Below, in pieces: positions 10,565-23,254 of a stretch of 64,000 nt of DNA. The notes under the pieces were generated by a model, which was not told where the DNA came from, made no database searches, and saw nothing but the letters and a program-made list of their open reading frames with translations. Origin of the DNA: Typhlomys cinereus (Eukaryota; Chordata; Mammalia; Rodentia; Platacanthomyidae); NCBI GenBank assembly GCA_023101885.1, contig JALPQD010000294.1, positions 1,477,501 to 1,541,500 of the forward strand, read 5' to 3'. Both the position numbers and the translations under genes were made by a program. Position 1 is the stretch's first letter, and each line of letters opens with the position of its first letter.

Positions 10565-10678
10565 CAAACCTAAACAACAAAAGTTAAAAAGTGTTGGTGA
10601 AAGTGGAAGGAAAGGAATTCTTGTATACTGTTGGTGAGAATGTAGGATTGTGCCAGCCACTATGGAAGTTAAAATAGT
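10565..10678 (+). repeat. Old L1 ORF2 fragment (left part)
   Basis: 'aaaaagtgttggtgaaagtg', 'ggaattcttgtatactgttg', 'gtgagaatgtaggattgtgc' and 'cagccactatggaagttaa' follow the L1 ORF2 sense strand. The element resumes at about 11185 after a SINE insertion. Confidence 0.7.
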
Positions 10679-10680
10679 AC

Positions 10681-10960
10681 TAGGGACCTGAAAGGTGACT
10701 TAGTGGATAAAGTACTTGCTATACAAGATGAGAACCTCACTTCAGAACTCCACTACCCACATGATAGCCGGATATGGTTGCACACATCTGCAACTCCTGT
10801 GATAAGAAGTAGAGTCAGGCAGGTCCCAGGGCTTGAAGGGCCAGTCAGTTAAGAAAAAGTGAGCCGAGGTTCATCAAGAGACCTTGTCTCAAAAAGTAAG
10901 ATGGAAAACAGACAGTAGAAGGCATGCAACATTAATCGATAGCTTCCATACACACACATG
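10681..10960 (+). mobile_element. Composite SINE (RSINE/B4-like) inserted in old L1
   Basis: Head 'gacctgaaaggtgacttagt', then 'cactacccacatgatagccg', a B1-like body ending 'gagaccttgtctcaaaaagt', and a second tail with CA-rich runs (10940-11060). It separates two parts of one L1, so it is younger than that L1. Confidence 0.55.
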
Positions 10961-11184
10961 CATACAAACACACACACACATTATACATATATATACATGC
11001 ATTGACTCTCCATATATTTCAAATACACATACATACACACATATGCATGTGCACCCACATACACAATGTAATGACCATGAAAGCCAGAATTATTTTTTCA
11101 TGTATATTTCCAAATAAAACGTGATTAATATCTCAAAGAAATACCTTCAGTCCTGTTTTTTTTTTCTTATTTTGCAGTTGAGTA

Positions 11185-11760
11185 GCCAAGATTGGAATTA
11201 GCTGGTGTCCCATCAATGCTTAATGAATCCAGACAATTTGGTACATGTGCAAAATATGATTTGATCTTGCAAAGGAAGGAAATCTCACCATTTACAACCA
11301 CATGGGGAAATTTAAAGAGCATGATACTAGTTGAAATAGACAATTCACAGAAAGAAAAATGTTATATGATGTCACATATTTGGTGTCTAAAAAGTCAAAC
11401 CAATGGAAGCAGGGGGTGGTCACCAGGTACTGGGAAGTGCAGGGATGGGAACGATCTTCATCAAATGGCTCAGAGTTTCTGACAGTGTGAATAAATTTTA
11501 GAGATCTAATACACATCCAGTGGCTATAGTAATAACACTGTATTATACATATACTTGAAGTTTGCTAAGAGAATAGATATTTAATGTTCTTAACACATAT
11601 TAAAAAGTAATTATATGGTGTAGTTTGATTGTGATAATCATTACATAGAGTGTAGACAAGTCACAAATCATGTGTACTGTAAGAAGACATACGTAGTGAT
11701 TTTATTTGCAAATTATACTTCAATAAAATCTGTAAGAAAGGAAAGAAAATAATCAGAAAC
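11185..11760 (+). repeat. Old L1 ORF2 end and 3' UTR (right part)
   Basis: 'ggtgtcccatcaatgcttaa' and 'gttgaaatagacaattcaca' are end-of-ORF2 blocks. 'atggaagcagggggtggtca', 'ggtactgggaagtgcaggga' and the 'cttcaataaaatctg' end match the 3' UTR of old mammalian L1s. It continues the fragment at 10565-10678. Confidence 0.7.
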
Positions 11761-12164
11761 AAAAATCAAGGAGCATGAAAATGATTGGCATCTTTAGTAA
11801 TGAACCATGATGTGACTGTACTTTATAATATCTTAGCACATATGGTAAGTACATTCAGTTTTATCCAGTCATTAAAAAGTAAAAATTAAAACACGATTTG
11901 GAGATGGTCTGGATATTTTAAATAGACCATTTTTATCAAGAGTCCCCAGTGTCCTGTGTTCAAGTTGTCTACAGTTTGCTTACTTTATTTTTTTTTTCAG
12001 TTGTAACAGATCTTTATTTGAAGAACGAATCCTTAGGGTTTTCAATACACCATAGGTAATCATTAGGGAAGCAAATACAGTTTTCTCAAGAACTGTAAGA
12101 GCCACATTTTCCAGTTTTTTCCTGTGAAGTTATCTCTGTCGATGACAAAATTTTTCTGTTTTTA

Positions 12165-12432
12165 AATTTGGGCCATATTTTATATTTTTACTTTATTTTT
12201 TCCAATATTCTTATTTTATTTTTCTACTTTTACAAGCATACTGAGTACCTACCCCTGCTTCCCTCCACAGTGCTTCCCTTCCATCCTTTCATCAATCCCT
12301 CCCACTCCTTCCCACCCAACTGCTGGTCTGTTCTATGGACCCCAGGGTTCCCTCTGGCTTATCTACTCTTGTGGGGGTTCAGGCCTCTGTGGCATACCAA
12401 GTTGCTTCTCTTCAGCCCACCCCACTCATCCA
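12165..12432 (-). mobile_element. L1 3' end
   Basis: T-rich start, 'ttctacttttacaagcatac', 'tgagtacctacccctgcttc', a C-rich tract, then 'ctggtctgttctatggaccc' and 'aggcctctgtggcatacc'. It shares its first ~90 bp with the fragment at 6432-6525, so both belong to one L1 3' UTR type. That type differs from the one at 10.1, 43.0 and 45.1 kb. Confidence 0.6.
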
Positions 12433-12689
12433 CAGTTTGCTTACATTAATAGCAGAGCATTTTCTTGCCACTGTAAACTAACCGGCTGAGCAGTTTTCAG
12501 CCCATGGATGTGGATGCAAACATCTGTAACTCAGGAATTCCAGGGTTTCCTGTAGACGGCTCAATGGACATCCCCCTGGGAGAATCCGGAGAGCTCTCTA
12601 CTGTCTCTTTCCACTAACTGCCAGCCCCAACGTGTCCCTATTATAATCAGAACGATCTCAAATTTTGTTGATTTTATTCCCCATTAGAT

Positions 12690-13500
12690 TTATTTAGTTG
12701 GGAGCAGTTGCATGGCAAGGTACAGTTTTAAATCCCTGAGAGAAAGCTCTCCTCCAAAGAGAATTGCCATAAGAGAAAGGGCTCCAAGAATTTCACCCAG
12801 AGCGGCACAGGAGCTCGATGTCTCATTTTCCAAATTCATGTTAGCTTTCAAGACCAAAACAGACTCAAACCACGGTGAGTGCAGAGCACATGAGAGAAAG
12901 AACAAAGCGTGGCTCACCCCCAGTGAGCTCAGACCCCCTTCACCACACACTCCCGGATTGGAGCTTTCCGATGGCAGACGGAGCTGTGGCCAGTTGCCAA
13001 GAAATTTTGGACATCAGATTGCTTTTGCTAAGCCAGCCCAGCGGTGTAATAAAGAGCTAAGGAGCCCCCGGAGACGGCTGGGAAAGGATCCGTTCTGTTC
13101 CTTTCCCCCTGATGTGGGCCTTTCTCCATTAGGAAGTGGTGTGTAAGGGAAGTTATCGGGGGTGAAATCACCTCAGCAAGAAACCTTTTTAGACTAAAGC
13201 CTAGGAAAAATGAGTGAAACCGGTCGGGCTGCTTCATGCTTATCACATCCCACGTGCTACAAGGAGGTCAGCTCTCTCCAGCAGACAGACACTCTGAAAA
13301 GGAAACCTCACTTCTACAAAATGATTTCTGGGCCCCAAAGGATGGCCTGGTTTTTCTGAGGGGCAATTGCTATGCGAATCTAGTTCAAGCTGACACACTT
13401 CTAAACAAATAATTCCAGTGAAATGTTGCCATCACGTAGAGTAGGGAATGTATTCAGCTAGGAGAAACAGAACTGTCCTAAGCAGAATCCCAGGCAAACT
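12690..13500. other. Repeat-free block, candidate conserved non-coding sequence
   Basis: No repeat is recognised, GC is higher than the surroundings, and several CpGs are retained. A plus-strand 144-codon ORF (12712-13146) is rich in S, R, K and P with no domain. The block could be an enhancer or an unrecognised exon. I see no proof of either. Confidence 0.3.
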
Positions 13501-14235
13501 GCTGAGGCTGTTTTCTTAGGTGAGGAGCAGTCTGCATGCACAGCCTGGGTTCTGCAGGTCCAGTTCCCAAAACTTGGCAAAGATCACTCAATCAGTGGTC
13601 ACTTCCCGTTGTCCCCAGGCAAGGAGTGGGCATTGTAAACAAGGGCGACTCCACGGGAGAGCGGGTCTGTGCCTCCTCCTGCTCCCTGTTCTAATCCTAT
13701 ACTTGTAAGATTTCTCAGGAAATATCCTCCAACAACTTCAGTTTACCTAACTTACCCAGAACAATTTCACCTGCCAAAGAGGCCAGACAGTAAAGTCTTT
13801 AAACTCTATATATTGTTGTCACATGGAAACAGAAGCTCAATTCTCAAGAGGAAAGGGAGCAGATCTAGGAGACAGACCTAGGAGTCTCTGCCTCCTCCTA
13901 CCTCTTGAAGATACTCCCATAATACCTCCCAGCCTGCTCCACTGCCTTTTCTGAAGTCCAGTCAGTTCTGTTTCCACACGTTTTACACCAGAGGATTTAA
14001 CCAAATATAAACCAACATAGTAAAAGAAAAAAAATTACATCTATGGTGAACACAAACAATTTTTGTCATTTCCTGAAAACAAAATACAATCTAATAACTT
14101 TTTACATAGAATTTCTATTTTGTAAGGTAAAATGTAGAGATGATTAAAGTATACAGGAAGACCGTGTAGCTGTACACGAACAGTACACCAACTTATGTAA
14201 GAGATGCGATGACCTACAGGCTTCAGTATTCGTAG
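13501..14235. other. Unique sequence, no gene seen
   Basis: No family recognised. Overlapping short ORFs near 13520-13881 have no domains. Confidence 0.4.
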
Positions 14236-14237
14236 GT

Positions 14238-14650
14238 GTCATAGTTAAGCACAGGTGTCAACTTGACTGTTCAGGGTTTGAGCTCTGGGCACAGTTGTAG
14301 AGAGTTGATGGTTGAGTTAAGCCCAGAGCAAACCTGAAGGAGATTGTCTAGCTGATGGAGAAGACCCGGTCCATGGTGGGTGGGGTTATGCTCTCGATAA
14401 ATCACAGAAAGTTGGTTGGGAGAGTTGGCATCCTTCTGTTCACTTGGCTAGACATGGGGTCTGGCAAGTAAGGATTGTCTGTTTCTCAGCTGTTATGTGG
14501 TGATGGCGTGGCCAGTTCCCTCGGCCCTAGTGTTGGTGCATGCTCTCCTGTCAAACTGGACTGAGAACTGTAACTGGACTGTCATAAGAAAATAAGCCCC
14601 TTGTTCCCTTAACCCGTTTGGTGGTCATTTATCAGCAACTGTGCAGGCTG
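14238..14650 (+). mobile_element. URR1-like non-autonomous DNA transposon
   Basis: About 410 bp. Starts 'acaggtgtcaacttgactg', has 'gggtttgagctctgggcaca', 'ggtccatggtgggtggggtt', 'gtggccagttccctcggccc' and 'gcatgctctcctgtcaaact', and ends near 'cataagaaaataagcccctt'. It aligns along its whole length with 44616-45045 and with the reverse of 53255-53640. The 'gtgtcaacttga' start and 'cccttaag' end resemble URR1, a rodent hAT-type element. It codes for no transposase. Confidence 0.65.
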
Positions 14651-16265
14651 ACTGCAACAACAGGGGTCCTGGGAGTTGTACTGCACAGATTCTAAGGGAA
14701 GACTATGTTTGGCTCTCACTCAATTTCTCTTTTCCTTTTTGTGGCAGGCCCTGCTTTCTTTCACGACTTCAGGCTCTCACTGCATGTCACAAAAGAGATT
14801 ACATGGCAGGCATGTCTCTTTATGGCCCACGGTGGTTGCAGGTGACACTTGGACCATGTGAATGGACTGGTAAATTTAATATTTTCCAGATGAAGCATTG
14901 GGTGCCAGGCTTTAAGGTGTTGCTGTCCCATGGTTGGAAGTACATAATGTCAGTTTGTTGAAGCATAGTACTATTTCACTGATCAGCTGAGGAACGATGC
15001 ATCTTTAGCTTGGTTGAACTATAATCTACCCTTATTAATTAAGAATTCCTAGAGTGCAGCTCATCTCAGCCTAATCAGGTCACTGTTCACATGTGCGGCT
15101 TTTCAAACTGCCCTTAAATGTTTGCTTTCAACTTAACCTACTTCCCTTATTGCGGTCTAGAGACTGTTTTGGATCCTCCTGGACTGTGACCATACACATT
15201 GGAAAGCATCATGTCCGCTATACACAACAAACAGGTTTCAATGTACATTTTAAAATAAAACCAAATATGACTTAAAATAAAAGGCAAACTTGTGTTGAAA
15301 TCTTGAAATCACTGCAGTCTGAGGTAGGAATAATAGTAGTGAGAATCTTTCCATTCCTTTTTCTTCCAGTTGTGCAAATTGAATTTTTCAGAGTTGGGAG
15401 GGTTTGGTCCCATGTGGGAATTGATGGCAGGCTGCTGCTTTGCCCAGACCTCTTCTTCCCATTCGGGCAAACTTCATGCTGTCTGGTTCTAACTAGAAAC
15501 ACTCCAGGCCCCCTAAAAGGAAGAGAAGAAGAAAAACCTGAAAGGGGGAGATGAGAAGATGCTCAAATATCATCAACAAAGCTAAATTTCTCTCTGACTT
15601 CCTAACCTCCCACTACACCACTGAAACCTTCATGAGCAGTTCAAGGAACTCAGATGGGAAGGAGAAGCAGAGAGCTCCCCTCTTGGGATATAATCGATAT
15701 TTGGATAATTGGAGCTAATTCATACTTTCAAGATAAGGTACTTTTCCTTTCACACAACCCCCCTGTCATATCCCAGTCAGAAAGAAATTTAGAACTCAGG
15801 AGGACAAATTAGTAGGTGGTAGAGTTCTCCTGTTCAACTCCTTACCTCCTTGGTAGGGGGAAGACCTAGAGAAATTAGAAACCAGAAGTGTACTATGGAT
15901 TTACCAAGCTGACTCTTAAAAAAAAGTAGAAATACATTTTATGTTAAATTGGATATGACATTAAGTAATCTTCCAGTAGAAGAAATGTTTTCTTCTAATA
16001 CCTGCAAGGGATGAGAAGATGCATGATAAATGTCCTTGTAGGAAATGCCTGGCAACCAGGCTTGGTCAGGCTGTGGTGGGAAGATGATGTCACTTGCTGC
16101 ACAGGATCTGTAATCTGAGGGCTCAGGGAACCCTGGGACCACTGGCCTCTCGGTGTTACTATCTGACCCACACCCTGATGCGCAGGCTGAGAGCTCTGCC
16201 TTGTTGGTGAAATCCCCAATTTTTCACTGTGCACTCCTTTACTTGAACCCTCAGACCTCCTAGAC
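14651..16265. other. Unique sequence, no gene seen
   Basis: Includes ORFs of 106 codons (14641-14961) and 107 codons (15995-16318, minus) without recognisable domains. No RNA gene is seen. Confidence 0.4.
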
Positions 16266-16269
16266 CTCT

Positions 16270-16570
16270 TTCCCCACCCTGATTGCTCTATCTTCATCCT
16301 GGAAGGTCCTCCCATCATGAGCTGTCAGAAAAAAAGCAAAAACAAAACAAAACAAAACCCCCACAACACAAAAACCACCACCTAATTCATTCTTGAAGGT
16401 TTAGCTCAAACATTACCTCCTATGAGAAACTCAAGTCAGCTCCACAGGCTTACATAGCCGCACCCACCCTGGCTGATTATTGAATACGCTTGTAGTCTGG
16501 GAATAATAAGATTGTTTTCAACATTCTCTGATCTCCAAAGTACCTACAGCATTCCAGCAACATCACTGAG
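16270..16570 (-). repeat. L2 LINE 3' fragment
   Basis: Plus strand 'cattcttgaaggtttagctc', 'aaacattacctcctatgaga' and 'aactcaagtcagctcc' match the reverse L2 3' end (the 'tcaaatgtcacctcctcagggaagcc' block). An A-rich CAAAA stretch at 16330-16370 interrupts it. L2 is an ancient mammalian LINE. Confidence 0.55.
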
Positions 16571-19500
16571 TGCTTTCCCACAGTCAGTCAAGCTGGAGCA
16601 CTATCCTACTGACGGGAAGTAGAGTTTCTGAAGGACCAAGAAATTTCCTCAGTGCTTAGAGGGATGTGGTCTCTAGGGGACAGATTTCAACCTAACAAAT
16701 CCTCTCAGGCTCAGCTGTCTTCTCACATTTTACCTGGTCTATGACTCTAAGTATCACTCCCACCCCCCCCAGCTGTGACTTCCTAGAATGGATTTTCCTC
16801 CACTTCACCCACCTTGCAACTTGCTCTCTGAGCCCCGATGGTCCTGACCCACAGTGGGGGTCAGGGGACATTCGTTAATCAAGGAAAACTTTCGACTTGA
16901 GCCCTTTACATATTTTATCGCAGTGAGCCTTTGACTGTAAAGGCTGTGGTTAATGCCAATCTCACAAAGAACAGTCTAGCCATCAGGAAAAGCCATGGTT
17001 GAGTGTTAGTGGCTGTGTGGGATTTCCTTGACACGCTGGGCTTTCTTGGTTGAAACAGAAAGCTTTTGAGTGCTGCTGAGGCCTTTGTCTCAATGTCCAA
17101 CCTGACTGACCTCAGCTCTGTTCATCATAAAACTTGAAATTTTCACATCACTCATTTGCCCCGATCCGAACAGCAGGCTATGTTTAGTCCAAATCACAAC
17201 CAAGGGGCTGACAGCTTTGGCACCACTGAGGCTGAGCTTTTTTTTGTCTCAACTCCCAGACTTTTGAAGTAGCCCAAAGAATGGAAAGACATGGCTAACA
17301 GAAGAATTCTACCACTTCTGGCCCCCCAAAAAGAGAAGAAAGCTTTCCCCCCAAATATGTGTTTATCTCATCAGCTTTTCTTGGCTCTCTGTGGACTTCC
17401 TTGGCAGAGAAGTGGGAGGTAAAAACTCCCAAAGGAGGTGGAGAATTTGTGGTATTCTGAGGCTAGAAGGGTCTTCATTCAGATTCTGCACAGCTTTTTC
17501 TTGCCTCTGAAAGCTGTTTCTTGGCTATTCTGAAGCAATTTCTTATTCCTCGTGATGTTATCAAACTTTATCTGTACCAAACTTCCACTGAGATTTTAAG
17601 AGAGATTGTATGACATTCGTTATTCAATTAGAGGACTGGCCTTTTGGCAACATTGTATCTTCCCACATGGGGACCTTGCATCTTCCCTCTATCACATGTT
17701 GTTTGTCTTCATGTAGGACCCACATGTTTCTTTTGCTGTTTTCCCAAAGGCTTTGAATAACTATGTCATGGATGGGGGTTAATGTTGAATTTATACATGT
17801 CCGCCATGCTTGCTTTTAAAAGGAAAGGTGTCCTGAAATTAGGAGAGTGGGTAGAAATGCTGCTCCAGAGTTTTAGTTGGCTTCCTCTCATGGCTGTGTG
17901 CTTGTAGACTGCGGGAACTAAGGCTCATGAAAATTAGACAGACATTCATCCATTAAAGTCAAAGTAGGTCTGTATCCGTTACTTCCAGGAACGCAGTGGC
18001 TTCAGCAATCATTGCTGAGATGTCTGCTGGTTGATTGGCGTTCAGTTCATCTAGTCTATGCGTGGTTGCTGAGTTTCCCGGTACTAAGCTATGGTTGCTG
18101 GTTTGTGATGAGCTTGCTCATTTCACATTTCAGTTTTGCTTAAGGTGGTTGGAGTGATCAGGAGGGACTTATGACCTCTTAAATTCTAGAATACATGTAG
18201 TCATGGCAAGTATCACGTCACGTGATTGAACTCAGGTCTGTGTAGTAGCTAGAAGTATGTTTCTAAGATTGTCCTTTCATACATGGATGGAAAGAAGTTG
18301 GCCCCCCCAAAAAAAATACTTGGACAAAATTTAGAAGGTGTGTCTTCAGATGGCTGAGGATCCCTGGGTGGACCTGTGGATCTTGCCAGTGTGACACAGC
18401 CATCGGTCCAAAGCTCCTTTAGTTCCCATCGGACTTCCTTCCAATTCTCCAAATCACTGGATGGATTTCTGGATAGCTCTGTGGAGAGCTATGCTAGCTT
18501 GTCTGCAAGCCTGTGTGCATGTTGGAGACGCCTGTGTGGGATTCCAGCTTATCCTGTGGGCTCTGGTTTGCCACTGTTCCCCCACTTCATATCCAGTGTT
18601 CATTCATCACTTTGGGCAGCCTTAGGCTTAGCACCACACCCAAGGCGAACACACATAAATGGGCCACTGACAAGATCACATCATGTCTAATCCCTGGGAG
18701 AAGAAAGCACAGTGAATGTCTAATTATGATTGTGTTTCTCTGATTGGACTCTGGTTGGCAAGAATGAGAAGATACAACCTGTCAAGATGAAAGTAGAGTA
18801 AGAGACGGTGAAGAATTAGAGTTATTAATTCATGCGTATGGATACTATACCATCCTTATGAAGACAGGTGTAGCAAGCAAACACTCTGTGAATACTTTGG
18901 TAAAGGCTAAAGCAAACAGGTTCTGGCTTGCTCTCAGTGCATGGCAACTTTAATCATCACCGGCTCCCAAGGTAGAGAAGCAAAGCTTCCCCCACAGTAG
19001 GACTTGCTTCAGACGCTCTCACTGACCCTTCGAGAGGAGCCAGCAGTGTTTCATTATGAAGGCATTTTTTAACTAAGATCTCTTTTTCAGTCAAAGCACT
19101 CTGTGCTCTTCTAACAAATTATGTGTAATAATTAAATTTCTAAGACCTAAATCCTAACCCACCTACTTCAAGGCATATTTGATCAAGTAACAGTGTAGAA
19201 GAGTTAAACAACCTCAGGCTTGATAGAGTTCTTTTTTCAGGTTCATTTTTTTTTTTACAGGATTTCATCTTTAGCATGAATAATTTCTTCTTTCATTTGC
19301 CCCTTACCGCCCAGAAGTTCTCATTTCCGAATGGCCCAAGCTATGGACTTAAGGAGCACTTTAGATGTGGATTACCTAAGAAGTATTTTTGCCTTTATTT
19401 TTTCTTAAAACAACTTTGGTTTGTTTGGCTTGGGACATTGACTCTGTTGCTTTGAGGGAGATAAGAAATGACTTCAAGGTTCTCCCGACAGCTCAACTAA

Positions 19501-20880
19501 AGAAAGTCTCGCATCCACACACCATCTGATTTGCTCCATGTCATTATTCCTTCTGACAGTTCTGATCTAATTTTTCCTTCAAAAAAGGGGTATCATTTTC
19601 AAAGTTTAAAGTTGTTAGGATTTAGCATCTCTAATTAAAAAAATGAAATGTAATCTGAACTCAAAGGTAGAGAATGTGAATAAGGTTTTTCAGCTTCTCT
19701 TCCATAGAAAACCTTGTGAGCAATATTTATTGTGGTAATGCTTTGTTATTATAAACTTTGATGAATAATATTTTAGGGAATGACTGCATAACAAGGCATG
19801 CGTTATAACACTGGACTTGGGGGCAGGGTGACATCCATGGACAGAGAAGCACAATTATCTCATGTTTCTGCTTGCCCGTGGAGTATATCATTACTTTTGT
19901 TTTTTACAACTTGTAGGATATTTTCATTGCAGGTGAAGCATCAGACACATTTGTGCTCAAAGGAAGAGAAACAAAACGGCGGCTGTGTCTGCTGCGTTTT
20001 CAGAGTGGGTTCCCCAGTGACCGTCTCACTTAAGACAGAGGCTGTTTTTAAACCTGAATGCCTCTCGGGTGGGCGCCTGGACATTCTGCTTTCATGTGGG
20101 TCCCACAATCTTCTGGATCTCCATGGGAGAGAGGGGTCCTTATTTGGAAAGAGTCAATTTGACATTGTCCCCATACGGGAGAGAGTGACAGGAGGCAACT
20201 ACAAATTATTGAAGAGGCCATCTGTGGAGTACCTGGTGTGCTACTTCAGAGATGAGATTCTTTCTGCAATGCATGGATAACATTGTGGGGTTGGTAAGGT
20301 CAGATTTGGTTTTGGGTATGTTGGCTCAGAACAAGGCACAATCCTGCTGCTAGGGACACCCCTGGGTTAAGGAGATTGTATATCCAAGGTGAGAGAGGTT
20401 GTCATCTGCAACGAGGCAGAACAAATGGTGATAGAGGGAAGAAATAGATTTATTCCATATTTATGAAAACAAGTCATGACGGGGGAAGGATTGTGTGGAG
20501 GGACTAAAGAAATCACCTCAGGCAGAACACTAGCCAGGAATAAGGGCCATACTGGTTCATTTTGATATTTCACATCAAGGTTAGGAGGTAATTCTAAATG
20601 TGAAATCACTTAGCCACATACTCATATTTTCCTTGTTCTTCTGTTTTTCACAGAAGCCTGAAGAAAATTACTAGGGCAGCCTGAAAAAAGATCTGAAGCT
20701 GGGCTTGAATGCTAAGTAATCGACAATTCACTTTAGACGGTCTAGAACTGCATCTCAAGTTCCATACATACCACACTCTTTGTGACTGTGGCAACTTGGA
20801 CTAGTTCTATAGTTTAATGCTCTAATCTCTATGGAGTAATCTCTGCTCTACGGAGCACATGTGGGTGATCTACCTGCAGC
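16571..20880. other. 4.3-kb repeat-poor block
   Basis: The longest stretch where I recognise no mobile element. It contains a 160-codon plus-strand ORF (19798-20280). A splice-acceptor-like pyrimidine run followed by 'cattgcag' at 19921-19932 lies inside that ORF, but there is no recognisable domain. Loss of repeats over several kilobases can indicate regulatory constraint. Conservation data would be needed to say so. Confidence 0.35.
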
Positions 20881-20882
20881 AT

Positions 20883-20936
20883 TCTCTCTCTCTGACTCTC
20901 TCTTTCTCTCTCTCTTTCTCTCTCTCGCTCTCTCCT
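20883..20936. repeat. (CT)n microsatellite
   Basis: Imperfect CT tract of about 54 bp with A, TT and G interruptions, followed by 'cctaggttgatgcag'. The pyrimidine run plus CAG resembles a splice acceptor but no exon follows. Confidence 0.85.
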
Positions 20937-21650
20937 AGGTTGATGCAGCTGATCTAGCTAGCTAGGTAGCAGCCTCTTTCTGAGTCATCTAAAGCTTTGT
21001 ACCTAGACAAAGCATCAATCTCTTTCCCAAACACAGCAGGGGCTATGAATGTAGTATGGGTATATAGGGAAGTGGTTATAATGACGCCCTATGTTTGAGA
21101 AGAAACTTGCAGGGGTGTTTCTGAGAGTTAAGATGACATAATAGATATAAAACACTTTGTAAACTCTCAGGGTTTGTCCATTTGGATATTATTATCCTAG
21201 ATGTAGATTCTATTCTGCTCACTCATAAAACTTAACTGGAGGAAATACTGGGATAACTGTTCCTTTCCTTTAGAAGGGGTCTGTTTCTTTGTCATGTACC
21301 AATACTGCCCCGTGACCGTGGCATTTGTGACTTGCTGTGGTGCCTGGTGATAATAAACATGATGGCCTGCTCCTTCGATTCTGTCAGTTGAAGAACCCTC
21401 CAGGTCCACTGAATCAGTCAGTCCCTTGGCATCCCAGAGACTCTGAGGATCAAGTCCTCAAACCACTCCCCATCTCAAGCTTCAGTGACTCCCAACCAAT
21501 GATTGGAGACCACAGAGGTCTTGTATTCGTTTTCTTTTACTGTGTGATGGACTATTAAATCTCTATTGTCCTTATATTCAAATAGAAACCAGTTCTGTCC
21601 TGAACTCTCTTTCCTTATTGAAATAGTTCTTAGACAAAATCTCTCTGCTT
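20937..21650. other. Unique sequence, no gene seen
   Basis: No repeat recognised. ORFs are about 70 codons and overlapping on opposite strands. Confidence 0.4.
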
Positions 21651-21654
21651 AGCT

Positions 21655-23025
21655 CCAGGGCCCATTTTTTTTAATTGGACTGTTTGCTTTCTTGGTATTT
21701 TATTTTTTGAGTTCTTTGTATACTCTGGAGATTAATCCTTTGTTGGATTCATAGTTAGCAAAGATTTTCTCCCATTCTGTGTGTAATCTTTTTGCACAAT
21801 TAACAGTTTCTTTAGCAGAAGTTTTTTAATTACATTAAGTCTTACTTTTTGATTATTAGTCTTCGTTCCTGGACATTTGAGATTCTGTTTAGAAAATCTT
21901 TACCTAGGTCCATCAGTTCAAGAACACTCCCTACTCTTTCTTTTAACAGATTCAGAGTTTCAGGTTTAATATTGAGGTCTTTGATCCATTTAGAGTTGAT
22001 TTTTGTGTAAGATGAGAGGTAGCAGTCAATTTTCATTCTCCAGTATGTAGATATCCAATTTTCCCAGCCCTACTTATTAGAGATGTTGCCTTTTCCCGGG
22101 GTGCATGTTTGGCACCTTTGTCAAAAATCAAGTAGCTGATGTATGGGAGCTTACATCATGGTTTTCTATTCTAATACACTGATTTATGTATCTGTTTTTT
22201 TGCCAATATCAAGTTGTTTTTATTGCTATAGGTTCATAATATAGTTTGAAATCCAGTATAGTGATACTTCCAACATTGTTTTTATTGCTCAAGATTGTTT
22301 TGGTTAATCAGGGTCTTTTGTATGTTCATGTGAATTTTAAGATTGCTTTTTCCACTTCTGTGAAAAATTGCATTTTTATTTTGATTGGAATTACATTTAA
22401 TCTGTGTTTGCTTTTGATAGGATGGTCATTTTCACAATATTAATCTTACCAATCCATAGAAGGTCTTTCCATCTTCTAGTATCCTCTTTAATTTCTTTCA
22501 ATATCATGTTATAGTTTTTATCTTATAGATCCTTTACTTCCTTGGTTAAGTCTATTCCAAAATATTTTATTTTCTTTGAGACTACAGCAAGAGGGATTGA
22601 TTCCCTCATTTCTTTCTTGACTTGTTTATCTCTGGTATATAAAAAGACTAATTTTTGTATGTTGATTTTGTAGCCTGTTACTTTAATGGAACTGTTTATT
22701 AATTCAAATAGTTTCTGAAAAGAATCATGGAACTCTCAAATATAGAATTGTATCATTTTCAAATAGGGATGTTTTAACTTCTTTCTTTTTTATATGTATC
22801 ACATTTATCTCCCTCTCTTGCCTTTAGAATAAGTATTGAAACACAATATTAACAGGAGTGGTGACAGTCGACAATCTTGTGGGTTCCTTATCTAAAGTGA
22901 GAATGCTTTAAGTTTTTCCTCATTTAGAGTGATGTTTACCTTAGGCTTATTGTATATGGCCTCATGGTGAGATATGTCCCTTCCATTCCTGTTCTCTTCA
23001 GAACTTTTATCATGAAGGGATGTTG
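21655..23025 (-). mobile_element. L1 ORF2 internal fragment, 5'- and 3'-truncated
   Basis: About 1.37 kb of reverse-strand L1 ORF2, from the C-terminal part (plus strand: ccattttttttaattggact at the left edge) back into the reverse transcriptase domain. On the minus strand a 64-codon open piece (21842-22036) shows the conserved YTKINSKWIKDLNIKPETLN segment. Farther right, 'caggagtggtgacagtc' and 'gaagggatgttgaattt' mark the palm region. Stops and frameshifts break the frame, so it is dead. No target duplication is seen. The left edge falls at an ORF2 position also present in the L1 at 46.68 kb. Confidence 0.85.
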
Positions 23026-23254
23026 AATTTAACAATCACCATGGCAATGGGTGATTATCAGTGTAATAGTGGCATGAATATCAAGAAGACAACCAACAGC
23101 TTTAAGGCCCACTTGTCAGACTGGAACACATTCCTGTTATGTAAACTAGAACAAGAACATATGAAAGGGAAGGACATAGATTCCAGGGGAAAAGCAGGCT
23201 ATGAATGTTTATAACTAGGAAGACAGTACACCAAGCTGCTTTATAAATACCTGC

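Noticed and set aside
12712..13146. 144-codon plus-strand ORF
   Set aside because: Overlapped by antisense and alternate-frame ORFs of similar size, which is what GC-richer non-coding DNA gives. No family resemblance.
19798..20280. 160-codon plus-strand ORF as a single-exon gene
   Set aside because: No domain recognised, and it starts in AT-rich DNA with no supporting signals. The splice-acceptor-like run inside it is common in pyrimidine-rich sequence. Kept only as a note in the unique block.
20883..20960. CT tract followed by CAG as a splice acceptor
   Set aside because: The tract is a simple CT microsatellite and no open exon or donor follows.
21655..23025. Reverse transcriptase sequence as evidence of a functional element or retrovirus
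   Set aside because: The motifs are of L1 ORF2 type, with frameshifts and stops throughout and both ends missing.
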